A stretch of DNA of 64,000 nucleotides, from NCBI RefSeq assembly GCF_001881565.1, contig NZ_MPDJ01000004.1, positions 101,105 to 165,104 of the forward strand, in the 5' to 3' direction. Under the pieces are notes generated by a model. The model saw only the letters and a list, made by a program, of their open reading frames with translations. It did not search any database and was not told the origin of the DNA. The stretch comes from Eisenbergiella tayi (GTDB lineage: Bacteria > Bacillota > Clostridia > Lachnospirales > Lachnospiraceae). Positions 7,354 to 15,646 of the stretch are shown piece after piece. The position numbers and the translations under genes were made by a program. How positions within the stretch are numbered: the first letter of the stretch is position 1; every line of letters starts with the position of its first letter.

Positions 7354-9987
7354 TCACTTATCCTGCTGCGGGAATTTCAGCGCCGCCTGCGCCGCCGCCA
7401 GCCGTGCTATGGGCACACGGAACGGGGAACAGGATACATAATTCAGCCCGATGGAATGGCAGAATTCAATGGAGGAAGGATCACCGCCATGCTCTCCGCA
7501 GATACCAAGCTTGATATCAGGACGGGTCTTACGTCCTTTATTGGCCGCCATCTTAATCAGCTGCCCCACACCATTCTGATCCAGTTTGGCGAAAGGATCG
7601 GCTTCATATATTTTACTCTTATAATAATCTACCAGGAACTTGCCTGCGTCATCACGGGAGAAGCCGTAGGTCATCTGGGTCAAATCATTGGTACCGAAGG
7701 AGAAAAATTCTGCTTCCTCAGCGATTTCATTTGCCAGAAGTGCTGCACGGGGAATCTCGATCATAGTACCGATATGGTATTGGATATCGGAATTCTTTTC
7801 CGCCTTCACTTTCTCAGCAGTCTCCACAACTACTTCCTTGACAAATTTTAATTCTTTCTTGTCTCCGACCAGCGGAATCATGATTTCAGGAACGATATGA
7901 TAGCCGTTCTCTTCATTCACTTCAATAGCTGCTTCCATTACCGCCCTTGTCTGCATACGGGCAATTTCCGGATAAGTCACAGAAAGACGGCAGCCTCTGT
8001 GTCCCATCATGGGATTGAATTCATGCAGGCTGTCACAGGTAGCCTTTACTTCCGCGACTGTAAGGTTCATATCTCTTGCCAGATCTTCAAAGTCTTTTTC
8101 CTCTGTGGGAACGAATTCATGAAGCGGAGGATCCAGGAAACGGATGGTAACCGGATTGTCCTGCATCACCTCATAGATGCCCTTGAAGTCACCCTTCTGG
8201 AAAGGAATCAGCTCATTCAGAGCCTTCTCTCTCGCTTCACAGGTAGTGGAAAGGATCATTTTGCGGATCTTCGGGATACGATCGGGATCAAAGAACATAT
8301 GCTCCGTACGGCAGAGCCCGATCCCTTCCGCACCCAGCTTAAGGGCATTGGAAGCGTCCTCAGGCGTATCCGCATTGGTACGTACCTTCAGCACGCGGAA
8401 CGAATCTGCCCAATCCATAATACGGCCGAAATTGCCGCTGATGGTTGCATCTTCCGTTGCAATATCCCCGTCATATATCTTTCCGGTGGAACCGTCAAGG
8501 GAAATGTAATCCCCTTCGTGATAGGTCCTGCCGCCCAGGCTGAATACCTTGGCCGCTTCATCCACAACAATATCACCGCAGCCGGAAATACATGCGGTTC
8601 CCATACCTCTGGCTACTACGGCCGCATGGGAAGTCATTCCCCCGCGTACGGTAAGGATACCTTCTGCGGCATGCATTCCTTCGATATCCTCCGGAGAGGT
8701 CTCCAGACGTACCAGAATGACTCTTTCACCTTTTTCATGCGCTTCTTTGGCATCTTCAGCAGTAAAATATACTTTGCCTGCGGCAGCGCCGGGAGAAGCC
8801 GGAAGGGCTTGTCCAATCACTTCTCCTGCTTTGAGTGCATCCGGTTCAAAGGTAGGATGCAGAAGCTGGTCCAGAGATTTGGCTTCAATTCTGAGAACAG
8901 CCTCTTCAGGGGTTATCATACCTTCGTCTACCAGGTCACAGGCAATCTGCAAAGCGGCAGGCGCAGTTCTCTTTCCGTTTCTTGTCTGCAGGAAATACAG
9001 TTTGCCTTCTTCTATGGTAAATTCCATATCCTGCATGTCCCTGTAGTGAGCTTCCAGTTTATTTGCAATTTCTATAAACTGTTTATAGCACTCAGGAAGA
9101 TCCTCTTCCAGCCGGGTGATCGGCTGGGGAGTCCTGATTCCGGCAACAACATCTTCGCCCTGTGCATTAATCAGATATTCACCGTAGATCCCTCTTGCTC
9201 CGGTAGAAGGGTTCCTTGTAAAGGCAACTCCCGTTCCGGATGTGTTTCCCATATTGCCGAATACCATGGACTGTACGTTGACCGCGGTTCCCCAGTCTCC
9301 GGGGATGTCATTCATGCGGCGGTACACGATAGCGCGCTCATTATCCCATGAACGGAAAACAGCTTTTACAGCTTCCATCAGCTGTACCTTGGGATCCTGA
9401 GGGAAATCCTCTCCCATCTTGTCCCTGTAAATCGCTTTGAAGCGTGCGATGACTTCCTTCATATCGTCAGCGGTCAAATCCGTGTCGAAATGAGCGTCTT
9501 TCGCTTCTTTGATTTCATCCAGGACTCTCTCAAACAATGACTTGGGAACTTCCATGACTACATCCGAAAACATCTGGATAAATCTCCGGTAAGAATCATA
9601 CGCGAATCTGGGATTACCGGTTTTCTTCGCAAATCCTTCCACAGAAATATCGGTGAGGCCCAGGTTAAGAATGGTGTCCATCATGCCCGGCATAGATGCC
9701 CTGGCACCGGAACGTACAGATACGAGCAGCGGATTTTCGGTATCACCGAATTTCTTACCCTGCAGTTCTTCCAACTCTGCAAGTGCGGTAAAGATCTGAG
9801 CCTTTACCTCTTCAGAAATCTGCTTTCCGTTGTCGTAATAATCGGTACAGGCTTCTGTTGTTACCGTGAAGCCCTGCGGAATAGGCAGTCCCAGATTGGT
9901 CATTTCTGCCAGATTGGCTCCTTTTCCGCCAAGAAGATCCCGCATGCCTGCATTGCCTTCTTTGAATGAATAAACCCATTTTGCCAT
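7354..9987 (-). CDS. ppdK: Pyruvate, phosphate dikinase
   Basis: Interconverts pyruvate + ATP + Pi and phosphoenolpyruvate + AMP + PPi. In anaerobes it serves PPi-linked glycolysis or gluconeogenesis. At 877 residues it is full length. The N-terminal ATP-grasp domain opens with FKEGNAGMRDLLGGKGANLAEM. The swivelling domain carries the phosphohistidine in GGMTSHAAVVARGMG (about residue 455). The C-terminal PEP-binding TIM barrel shows FGTNDLTQMTYG and the catalytic Cys in GICGEHGGD. The start is preceded by a GGGGG-rich ribosome site and a 90-nt leader behind an extended -10 promoter. The inverted-repeat element begins right after its stop. The identification is essentially certain. Confidence 0.97.
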   Translation of the reverse strand: MAKWVYSFKEGNAGMRDLLGGKGANLAEMTNLGLPIPQGFTVTTEACTDYYDNGKQISEEVKAQIFTALAELEELQGKKFGDTENPLLVSVRSGARASMPGMMDTILNLGLTDISVEGFAKKTGNPRFAYDSYRRFIQMFSDVVMEVPKSLFERVLDEIKEAKDAHFDTDLTADDMKEVIARFKAIYRDKMGEDFPQDPKVQLMEAVKAVFRSWDNERAIVYRRMNDIPGDWGTAVNVQSMVFGNMGNTSGTGVAFTRNPSTGARGIYGEYLINAQGEDVVAGIRTPQPITRLEEDLPECYKQFIEIANKLEAHYRDMQDMEFTIEEGKLYFLQTRNGKRTAPAALQIACDLVDEGMITPEEAVLRIEAKSLDQLLHPTFEPDALKAGEVIGQALPASPGAAAGKVYFTAEDAKEAHEKGERVILVRLETSPEDIEGMHAAEGILTVRGGMTSHAAVVARGMGTACISGCGDIVVDEAAKVFSLGGRTYHEGDYISLDGSTGKIYDGDIATEDATISGNFGRIMDWADSFRVLKVRTNADTPEDASNALKLGAEGIGLCRTEHMFFDPDRIPKIRKMILSTTCEAREKALNELIPFQKGDFKGIYEVMQDNPVTIRFLDPPLHEFVPTEEKDFEDLARDMNLTVAEVKATCDSLHEFNPMMGHRGCRLSVTYPEIARMQTRAVMEAAIEVNEENGYHIVPEIMIPLVGDKKELKFVKEVVVETAEKVKAEKNSDIQYHIGTMIEIPRAALLANEIAEEAEFFSFGTNDLTQMTYGFSRDDAGKFLVDYYKSKIYEADPFAKLDQNGVGQLIKMAANKGRKTRPDIKLGICGEHGGDPSSIEFCHSIGLNYVSCSPFRVPIARLAAAQAALKFPQQDK

Positions 9988-10077
9988 CTAATTAGTTCCC
10001 CCTTTGAACAAATATTTGGTATAGGTTTGCGAAGCGTCAATGTCCAGTTTTGAGAAGCGCTTCACTCTCGTGTTTCC

Positions 10078-10086
10078 ATTATATCA
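10078..10086 (-). promoter_or_regulatory. Extended -10 promoter of ppdK
   Basis: TGATATAAT (TGnTATAAT form) lies about 90 bp upstream of the ppdK start. No good -35 hexamer is visible, which is normal for extended -10 promoters. Confidence 0.5.
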
Positions 10087-10395
10087 CAACTCTTTCTGGA
10101 ACGCACGTTAATTTTTGTTGTTTTTCCAATAAATAACATTTAATCGCAGCCACTTCCCACTAAATAATTCATTTTTATAAAAAATTCGTTTATTTTTTTG
10201 TTGTTTTAAGCGAAATATTATGTGGTTTTTTCTGCACTTTTCTGTAACCGGTTTCGTCACCCGTACCGGAGGATGTCCGCGGCACACAGATTCGTTGTAG
10301 TTTTCTTTTCTGTTCCCGCAGGGATATCTGAGGGTTCCGTTTGAAAACCGCATTTATCTGAAAAACAGAAAATGTTGAAGCCGGAAAAGGGACAA
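10087..10395. other. Gene-free AT-rich stretch between ppdK and glyQS
   Basis: Several short frames overlap here on the minus strand, but none has a ribosome site or a plausible protein. No RNA family or repeat was recognised. Upstream control of ppdK could lie here. Confidence 0.5.
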
Positions 10396-10455
10396 AAAAC
10401 CTGCCGGAATATGGCATCCCCTAAAGAGGAATTCACCAATCAGCCGGCAGGCTTC
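10396..10455 (-). terminator. Probable terminator downstream of glyQS
   Basis: CCTGCCGG (10400-10407) and CCGGCAGG (10444-10451) form an 8-bp perfect stem. A long loop contains a smaller CCCCTAAAGAGG hairpin, and the minus strand ends in TTTTTT. Confidence 0.6.
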
Positions 10456-10483
10456 TTTTGTATAGGTCTGTTCTTTATTACAT

Positions 10484-11872
10484 TCAGAAATCAAATTTAT
10501 CCGCGAAATAGGAGTCAAGCTGATCAATTGCCACTCTTTCCTGTTCCATGGAATCACGGAAACGTACGGTCACGCAATGATCCTCTTCGGAATCAAAATC
10601 ATAGGTAATACAGAAAGGAGTACCGATTTCATCCTGACGGCGGTAACGCTTTCCGATATTTCCTCTGTCGTCAAATTCACAGTTATATTTTTTGGAAAGC
10701 TGTTCATATATCTTTTCAGCCCCCTCATTCAGCTTCTTGGAGAGAGGGAGGATACCAATTTTAACAGGCGCAAGGGCCGGATGGAAATGAAGTACGGTAC
10801 GTACATCCCCTTCCCCTATTTCCTCTTCATCATACGCGGCACAAAGGAAAGCGAGGACAACACGATCCGCTCCCAAAGAAGGCTCGATAACATAAGGAAT
10901 ATATTTGGTGTTCTTCTGATCATCAAAATAACTCAAATCCTGACCGGAAACATTGGCATGCTGGGACAGGTCATAATCGGTTCTGTCCGCTATGCCCCAC
11001 AATTCACCCCATCCGAAGGGGAAAAGGAATTCAATATCCGTGGTAGCCTTGGAATAGAAGGATAATTCCTCCTTGTCATGATCTCTGACACGCATTTCAT
11101 CCGCTTTAATTCCCAGAGTCTGCAGCCAGTCGATACAGAACTGCTTCCAATAAGCAAACCATTCCAGGTCGGTATCCGGCTCACAGAAAAATTCCAGCTC
11201 CATCTGCTCGAACTCACGGGTACGGAAGGTAAAGTTACCGGGTGTGATTTCATTACGGAAGGATTTGCCAACCTGTCCGATACCGAAAGGAATTTTCTTT
11301 CTTGAAGTACGCTGTACATTCTTGAAGTTAACAAAAATACCCTGGGCTGTTTCCGGACGCAGGTAAACCGTATTTTTAGCATCCTCTGTTACACCCTGGA
11401 AGGTTTTGAACATCAGGTTAAACTGACGGATTTCAGTAAAATTATGTTTTCCGCAGGTAGGACAGGGAATCTTATGTTCTTCAACAAAATTCATCATCTG
11501 TTCCTGGGACCAGCCGTCAACGGAGCCGTTCAGTTCAATATTATTTTCTTCAGCAAAATCTTCGATGATTTTATCCGCGCGGAAACGCTCATGACATTCC
11601 TTACAGTCCATAAGAGGATCAGAAAAGCCTCCAAGATGGCCGCTGGCCACCCATGTCTGGGGATTCATCAGAATAGCACAGTCAACACCTACGTTATAAG
11701 GATTGGAGGTGATAAATTTCTGCCACCATGCTTTCTTTACGTTATTCTTAAGTTCCACACCCAGATTACCATAATCCCAGGTATTTGCCAGACCTCCGTA
11801 AATTTCAGACCCGGGGTATACAAAGCCTCTCGCTTTGGCCAGGGCCACAATTTTTTCCATAGTCTTTTCCAT
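10484..11872 (-). CDS. glyQS: Glycine--tRNA ligase, single-chain (alpha2) type
   Basis: Charges tRNA-Gly in the cytoplasm. The 462-residue class II synthetase shows motif 2 (FRNEITPGNFTFRTREFEQME), the family signature RPETAQGIFVNFKNV, and motif 3 (EPSLGADRVVLAFLCAAYDEE), followed by an anticodon-binding domain (KIGILPLSKK...). ATG 11872 is chosen because AGGAGG precedes it at ideal spacing; the ATG nine codons earlier has no ribosome site. It is last in an apparent minus-strand run of DUF4349, era, yqzL, recO, lipoprotein and glyQS, and is followed by a terminator. No T-box leader precedes it: the gap to the upstream gene is only about 33 bp. Confidence 0.96.
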   Translation of the reverse strand: MEKTMEKIVALAKARGFVYPGSEIYGGLANTWDYGNLGVELKNNVKKAWWQKFITSNPYNVGVDCAILMNPQTWVASGHLGGFSDPLMDCKECHERFRADKIIEDFAEENNIELNGSVDGWSQEQMMNFVEEHKIPCPTCGKHNFTEIRQFNLMFKTFQGVTEDAKNTVYLRPETAQGIFVNFKNVQRTSRKKIPFGIGQVGKSFRNEITPGNFTFRTREFEQMELEFFCEPDTDLEWFAYWKQFCIDWLQTLGIKADEMRVRDHDKEELSFYSKATTDIEFLFPFGWGELWGIADRTDYDLSQHANVSGQDLSYFDDQKNTKYIPYVIEPSLGADRVVLAFLCAAYDEEEIGEGDVRTVLHFHPALAPVKIGILPLSKKLNEGAEKIYEQLSKKYNCEFDDRGNIGKRYRRQDEIGTPFCITYDFDSEEDHCVTVRFRDSMEQERVAIDQLDSYFADKFDF

Positions 11873-11905
11873 ATTGCTTTCCTCCTGTTTGTTCCGCAAA
11901 TTCTT

Positions 11906-12502
11906 CTATTTAAATATAATATAGGAAAGAGATTCCCCATTGGTAACTACAGCTGTTTTCCCGTCCGCTCCCAGCGTCACATCGGAGCTCATATAAAGAA
12001 TATCTCCGTACGGCCTGATATTGATGTTCTCACGGACGATCGCCACATGCTTATCTCCCATGTCAAGAATATCCTGCTTGCTTATTGTGGTTCCTTCTTC
12101 TTTAACGCTGTTCAGTGTCACATCCAAATCATATCCGGCGCCGAAGGCTTCTTTGACAGTTCCTGAAAAAAGAGCCTGGCGGTAGAATCCGGAATAATCT
12201 TCCGAACTCTTAAAGGTCATCACCAGCCGTACAACACCGTCCTGTGTCTGGGCGGAATTCAATTTGACCCTGTCTGCGCCTGCGCTGCTGTTATAATCCG
12301 CTATCATTTCTTCTGTAGAGGACTTTAATTCATCCAGATCGTAATAGCTCTCTCCGAAATCCTCCACGATCGTATGGACGATTTCCCCGTTTTTCTTCAG
12401 TTCCAATGTACTTACATCTTCCTCCGTCTCTTTGGAACTGCAGCCTGCCATGAGCAGCGCAATTCCGCATACGGCCAGAAGGAATAAACTTATTTTTTTC
12501 AT
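11906..12502 (-). CDS. Small lipoprotein, unknown function
   Basis: A 198-residue protein with a lipoprotein signal peptide (MKKISLFLLAVCGIALLMAGC; lipobox LMAGC, lipidated Cys21), so anchored on the outer face of the membrane. The mature part has alternating strand-helix character (ELKKNGEIVHTIVEDFG...; GDKHVAIVRENINIRPYG) without recognised motifs. ATG 12502 is chosen because AAGGAAG lies just upstream and the signal peptide then starts at residue 1. It lies between recO and glyQS on the same strand. Confidence 0.75.
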   Translation of the reverse strand: MKKISLFLLAVCGIALLMAGCSSKETEEDVSTLELKKNGEIVHTIVEDFGESYYDLDELKSSTEEMIADYNSSAGADRVKLNSAQTQDGVVRLVMTFKSSEDYSGFYRQALFSGTVKEAFGAGYDLDVTLNSVKEEGTTISKQDILDMGDKHVAIVRENINIRPYGDILYMSSDVTLGADGKTAVVTNGESLSYIIFK

Positions 12503-12572
12503 CTTCCTTACCTCTGTGCCTTGACATATCTTTAACATTATATCCGACCTCTCCCGGATTTTCAACCATAAC

Positions 12573-13223
12573 TTAGCAAAGGCTGTTGATAATTTCCAGG
12601 CTTTTAAAATGTCCGTCCAGGGCATTTTTGCAATACAGCCCTGCCAGGCGGCCCAGTTCACGAAGGACAGGGGGCGTCACTGTAAAGGTATAAAGCTTTT
12701 CCACAGGCGAGCCCGCAATAAAGGATATGGCATAGACAGTAGAGTCCAGCAGCTTTTCTCCGGCAGGTATCCCCGGAAATTCTCCGTTTATTACCACTGT
12801 TTTTATTTCAAATATGTAGCGTACCAGTTCGTGTTCCAGGCTTTTTGCCGTCAGCGCCCTTAACGACTGGTATAAAAGCTTCAGCAATTCTCTTTCATCA
12901 TTATTCTCTCTGGTACAGTAATCACATACCTCCAGAAAATACATTCCGTAATAAGCCCCCTCATAATCTGAGCGGAGGCCTTCAAAGTAATTGGAAATGA
13001 AAGCCTCCGCCAGGGTATAAGAGGAACGGCCGGCATACAGCCGGAATTCACCGAAGGAAAAAGGGTTCGTAGGCGCAAGGAAACGGTTATTCTGCTTCCT
13101 CGCGCCTCTTGCAAAGGCAGTTATCTTGCCTCTCTCTTTTGTGAGTATCACTACCCTTCTGTCATACTCCCCGATAGGTTCCGCTTTCAGTATGAGTCCT
13201 GTCACCGTGAGCAAATCCTGCAT
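12573..13223 (-). CDS. recO: DNA repair protein RecO
   Basis: Mediator that helps load RecA onto SSB-coated single-stranded DNA in the RecFOR pathway. The 216-residue protein has an N-terminal OB fold (VTGLILKAEPIGEYDRRVVILTKERGKITAFARGARK) and a helical C-terminal domain (YFLEVCDYCTREN...). It is somewhat shorter than typical RecO (about 240-250) and shows no CxxC zinc motif, so the C-terminal zinc module appears lost. Its start lies inside the end of yqzL, which fits translational coupling. The conserved era-yqzL-recO order supports the assignment. Confidence 0.9.
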   Translation of the reverse strand: MQDLLTVTGLILKAEPIGEYDRRVVILTKERGKITAFARGARKQNNRFLAPTNPFSFGEFRLYAGRSSYTLAEAFISNYFEGLRSDYEGAYYGMYFLEVCDYCTRENNDERELLKLLYQSLRALTAKSLEHELVRYIFEIKTVVINGEFPGIPAGEKLLDSTVYAISFIAGSPVEKLYTFTVTPPVLRELGRLAGLYCKNALDGHFKSLEIINSLC

Positions 13224-13341
13224 TCTTTTCTGGTTCCTGCCCTTCCCCTACGTCTTTTTGCGCATCATGTACTGCATATTTCAGATAATCTTCCACTTTT
13301 CCTGTAACTGCAAATTGTTTCCAGCTGTTTAAATCGCTCAT
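13162..13341 (-). CDS. yqzL: YqzL-like small protein overlapping the recO start
   Basis: A 59-codon gene: ATG 13341, stop TGA at 13164-13162. The N-terminus SDLNSWKQFAVTGKVEDYL matches the YqzL pattern (W..F..TG.v..YL.Y), and its place between era and recO is that of Bacillus yqzL. It overlaps recO by 62 bp in another frame. GAAGG lies immediately upstream of the ATG, so the ribosome site is weak. The C-terminal extension (about residues 26-59) is longer than usual and may be poorly conserved. Function unknown. Confidence 0.75.
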   Translation of the reverse strand: MSDLNSWKQFAVTGKVEDYLKYAVHDAQKDVGEGQEPEKNAGFAHGDRTHTESGTYRGV

Positions 13342-13437
13342 CCTTCACCCAGTCCTCTTCTGTTTTCCGAGAGCTCCAGGCTCCCTATTTCGTACTAGAA
13401 AAAAGTACACTAATAGGGTTTGCTTTTTTATTTTTTT

Positions 13438-14376
13438 CTATTCCGGGTCTTTAGGATTGTAGCCAAAATTTTTCAACAGGAAATCACTGTCACGCCAGTC
13501 TTTTTTTACCTTTACCCAAAGCTGCAGATTTACCTTGCACTGAAGCATATCTTCTATTTCAGGACGGGCTTTGCTGCCGATTGTCTTTAGCATCTGGCCG
13601 CCCTTGCCGATAATTATCCCTTTATGAGAATCTTTTTCACAGATAATGGTAGCCTCAATATCTGCAATATTTTTCCTGTATTTCATACTTTCAATAGCGA
13701 CTGCTATACCGTGGGGAATCTCTTCATCCAGGCTCCTTAAGGCTTTTTCCCGGATCAGTTCCGCCACGATCTGCCTCTCCGGCTGATCCGTCACGGTATC
13801 CTCATCATAAAATGGCTGTCCATAAGGAAGATACTTCAAAATACAGGAAATCAGAGTATCCGTATTGGTCCCGCAGCGGGCGGAAACCGGAACCACCTCC
13901 GCAAAATCCAGTTCCTTCCTGTAGGTGTCAATAGCCGGGAACACATCGTCTTTTTTGACCGTATCCGTTTTATTGATAACAAGAATTACAGGGGTTTTTG
14001 TTTTTTTCAGCTGCTCAATAATATACCGTTCACCGGCACCTATATAGGTCGTTGGCTCCACCAGCCACAAAATAACATCCACATCCCGAAGCGTGCCCTC
14101 CGCAGCCTTCAGCATATAATTTCCCAGCTTGTTCTTGGCCCGGTTGATTCCCGGAGTGTCCAGAAATACGATCTGGCCTTCCTCCGATGTATATACAGCC
14201 TGGATCCGGTTACGTGTTGTCTGCGGCTTATTGGAGGTGATGGATATTTTCTGTCCAACCAGCCGGTTCATCAGAGTGGATTTTCCCACATTTGGCCTGC
14301 CAATCAGCGTGGCAAAACCCGATTTATACTTTTCATTCAGCGGCCTTCCGGCGGCGAGCAGTTCCTCTAAATCCAT
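13438..14376 (-). CDS. era: GTPase Era
   Basis: Essential GTPase that binds the 3' end of 16S rRNA during 30S assembly. The 312-residue protein has G1 GRPNVGKS (26-33), G3 DTPG (73-76) and G4 NKTD (135-138). The C-terminal KH domain follows, with its signature IIGKGGQMLKTIGSKARPEIE. The start is preceded by GAGGAG, and its ATG follows the stop of the DUF4349 gene directly, so the two are coupled. The 18-residue N-terminal lead before the G domain is slightly long but normal for Clostridia. Confidence 0.97.
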   Translation of the reverse strand: MDLEELLAAGRPLNEKYKSGFATLIGRPNVGKSTLMNRLVGQKISITSNKPQTTRNRIQAVYTSEEGQIVFLDTPGINRAKNKLGNYMLKAAEGTLRDVDVILWLVEPTTYIGAGERYIIEQLKKTKTPVILVINKTDTVKKDDVFPAIDTYRKELDFAEVVPVSARCGTNTDTLISCILKYLPYGQPFYDEDTVTDQPERQIVAELIREKALRSLDEEIPHGIAVAIESMKYRKNIADIEATIICEKDSHKGIIIGKGGQMLKTIGSKARPEIEDMLQCKVNLQLWVKVKKDWRDSDFLLKNFGYNPKDPE

Positions 14377-15588
14377 TTATTGTTTCTCCTCAGCTTTTTG
14401 GGGTTCTTTATTTTCCGGTTCTTTTTCTTCCTGTTTTTTCCCTGCGTCCGGAACAGCAGGTTCAGCCGTATTCGTTTTTCCGGCGGGTTCAGCGTTTAAG
14501 GCTCCGTTGCCGGCGGGCATCCTGTCCGCACCCGGATTCTGCCCGGCTCCCTGCATGGGTCCCCGGGGCGCTCCCTGAGGTACAAATCCCGGTCCGGGAC
14601 CGTAAGGGGGCCTGCCTGTCGGCTTATAGGGCACACCATATTTTTTCCGGTTTTCCTCTTCCCTCTTCCGGTTGAAACGAAGGATAATTTTTATAATTAT
14701 TACGGCAACAACAATGATAATAGCAAATACAAAGAGAACCGGCAAGGAAATTATGAAACCGATACAAAATTCTTTGAGGCCGTGTCCTACATGATACATA
14801 TTCTCGGAAAAACCAATGCGTATACGTTCCCAGGTTCCCTTTTCCTCCGGAGGAGTCAAACGGGTTACTTCATTTATGTACAGATATACGGTACTGTAAT
14901 TTACCTGATTATCCATGGTACGCAGCTGGGCTTCCATGCTTTCCAGCTGATAGCGCACTTCCGTAAGGCGGCTCTCTATAGTGATGATATCTTCCATGGT
15001 TTCCGCTTTTTCCATCAGTTCAAGCAGCCTTTTCTGTTCTTCCTCCAGCATCTTTTTATGGCTTTCCAGATCCACATACTGCAAAGTAACATCATCTATG
15101 GATTCCTGACGGGAAACAACATTGGAAATCTCATTCACCCTGGACACAAATGCCTCCAGATTCTCCGCAGGAATACGCAGCGTCAGATTGGCACTGCGGC
15201 GTCCGATACTGTTTTCATTATAGGAATTAAACTGTTCTATATACCCGTTAAGAGCCTTTACCTTATCCTGAACGGCAGCTACCAGAGTGCTGTAATCTTC
15301 CGTTTCCACAGTCATGTCTACATTTTTGATGAGTTTTCTGCCATGTGCGGCCGAATTATCAACCTCAACCGAACCGCCTTCTCCGCCGGCGGCCTCTTCC
15401 GGGGCGGCTGCTTCCCCATCATAAGTATAATTGGAATATACGCCGCCGGAATCATAGGCAGCGGGCGCTTCCGCAACAGAAGAGTTCTCATAAGAAGCCG
15501 ACTTGGAGCTGCTTCCGCAGCCCGCCAGCATCACAGCCAGCAGGCAGAAGCTGATAAATAACCCGGCAATTTTTGTCTGTTTTTTCAT
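14377..15588 (-). CDS. DUF4349 lipoprotein with C-terminal membrane helix
   Basis: A 403-residue envelope protein. Signal peptide with lipobox LAGC (Cys24), then a low-complexity Ser/Ala/Glu/Gly stretch. The DUF4349 domain follows (KLIKNVDMTVETEDYS..., LTLRIPAENLEAFV), with a coiled-coil (about 170-235; ESHKKMLEEEQKRLLELMEK). A long transmembrane helix comes at about 290-315. The cytoplasmic tail is first Pro/Gly-rich, then Lys/Glu-rich. ATG 15588 is preferred because AGGAGG precedes it. It is directly followed by era. The domain function is unknown; related proteins are envelope components. Confidence 0.85.
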   Translation of the reverse strand: MKKQTKIAGLFISFCLLAVMLAGCGSSSKSASYENSSVAEAPAAYDSGGVYSNYTYDGEAAAPEEAAGGEGGSVEVDNSAAHGRKLIKNVDMTVETEDYSTLVAAVQDKVKALNGYIEQFNSYNENSIGRRSANLTLRIPAENLEAFVSRVNEISNVVSRQESIDDVTLQYVDLESHKKMLEEEQKRLLELMEKAETMEDIITIESRLTEVRYQLESMEAQLRTMDNQVNYSTVYLYINEVTRLTPPEEKGTWERIRIGFSENMYHVGHGLKEFCIGFIISLPVLFVFAIIIVVAVIIIKIILRFNRKREEENRKKYGVPYKPTGRPPYGPGPGFVPQGAPRGPMQGAGQNPGADRMPAGNGALNAEPAGKTNTAEPAVPDAGKKQEEKEPENKEPQKAEEKQ

Positions 15589-15598
15589 AATACCTCCT

Positions 15599-15614
15599 GC
15601 CCGCTGAGGCGGGC
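15599..15614 (-). promoter_or_regulatory. GC-rich hairpin abutting the DUF4349 ribosome site
   Basis: GCCCGC-CTCA-GCGGGC, read on the minus strand, sits immediately before AGGAGG. Without a T-run it is not a terminator. It could modulate ribosome access or stop back-up of transcripts from the upstream peptidase gene. Confidence 0.35.
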
Positions 15615-15646
15615 TGTCTGTGCGTTTGGGCTGCAGCTTTTTCCTG

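Noticed and set aside
7897..9351. Long plus-strand open frame of 484 codons
   Set aside because: Exactly antisense to ppdK, whose protein is fully conserved; Cys- and His-rich shadow translation with no ribosome site.
10108..10608. Cluster of 60-80 codon frames between ppdK and glyQS
   Set aside because: Mutually overlapping, no ribosome sites, basic low-complexity translations; some run through the terminator.
11873..11905. T-box leader for glycyl-tRNA synthetase
   Set aside because: Only about 33 bp separates it from the upstream gene, with no room for a T-box.
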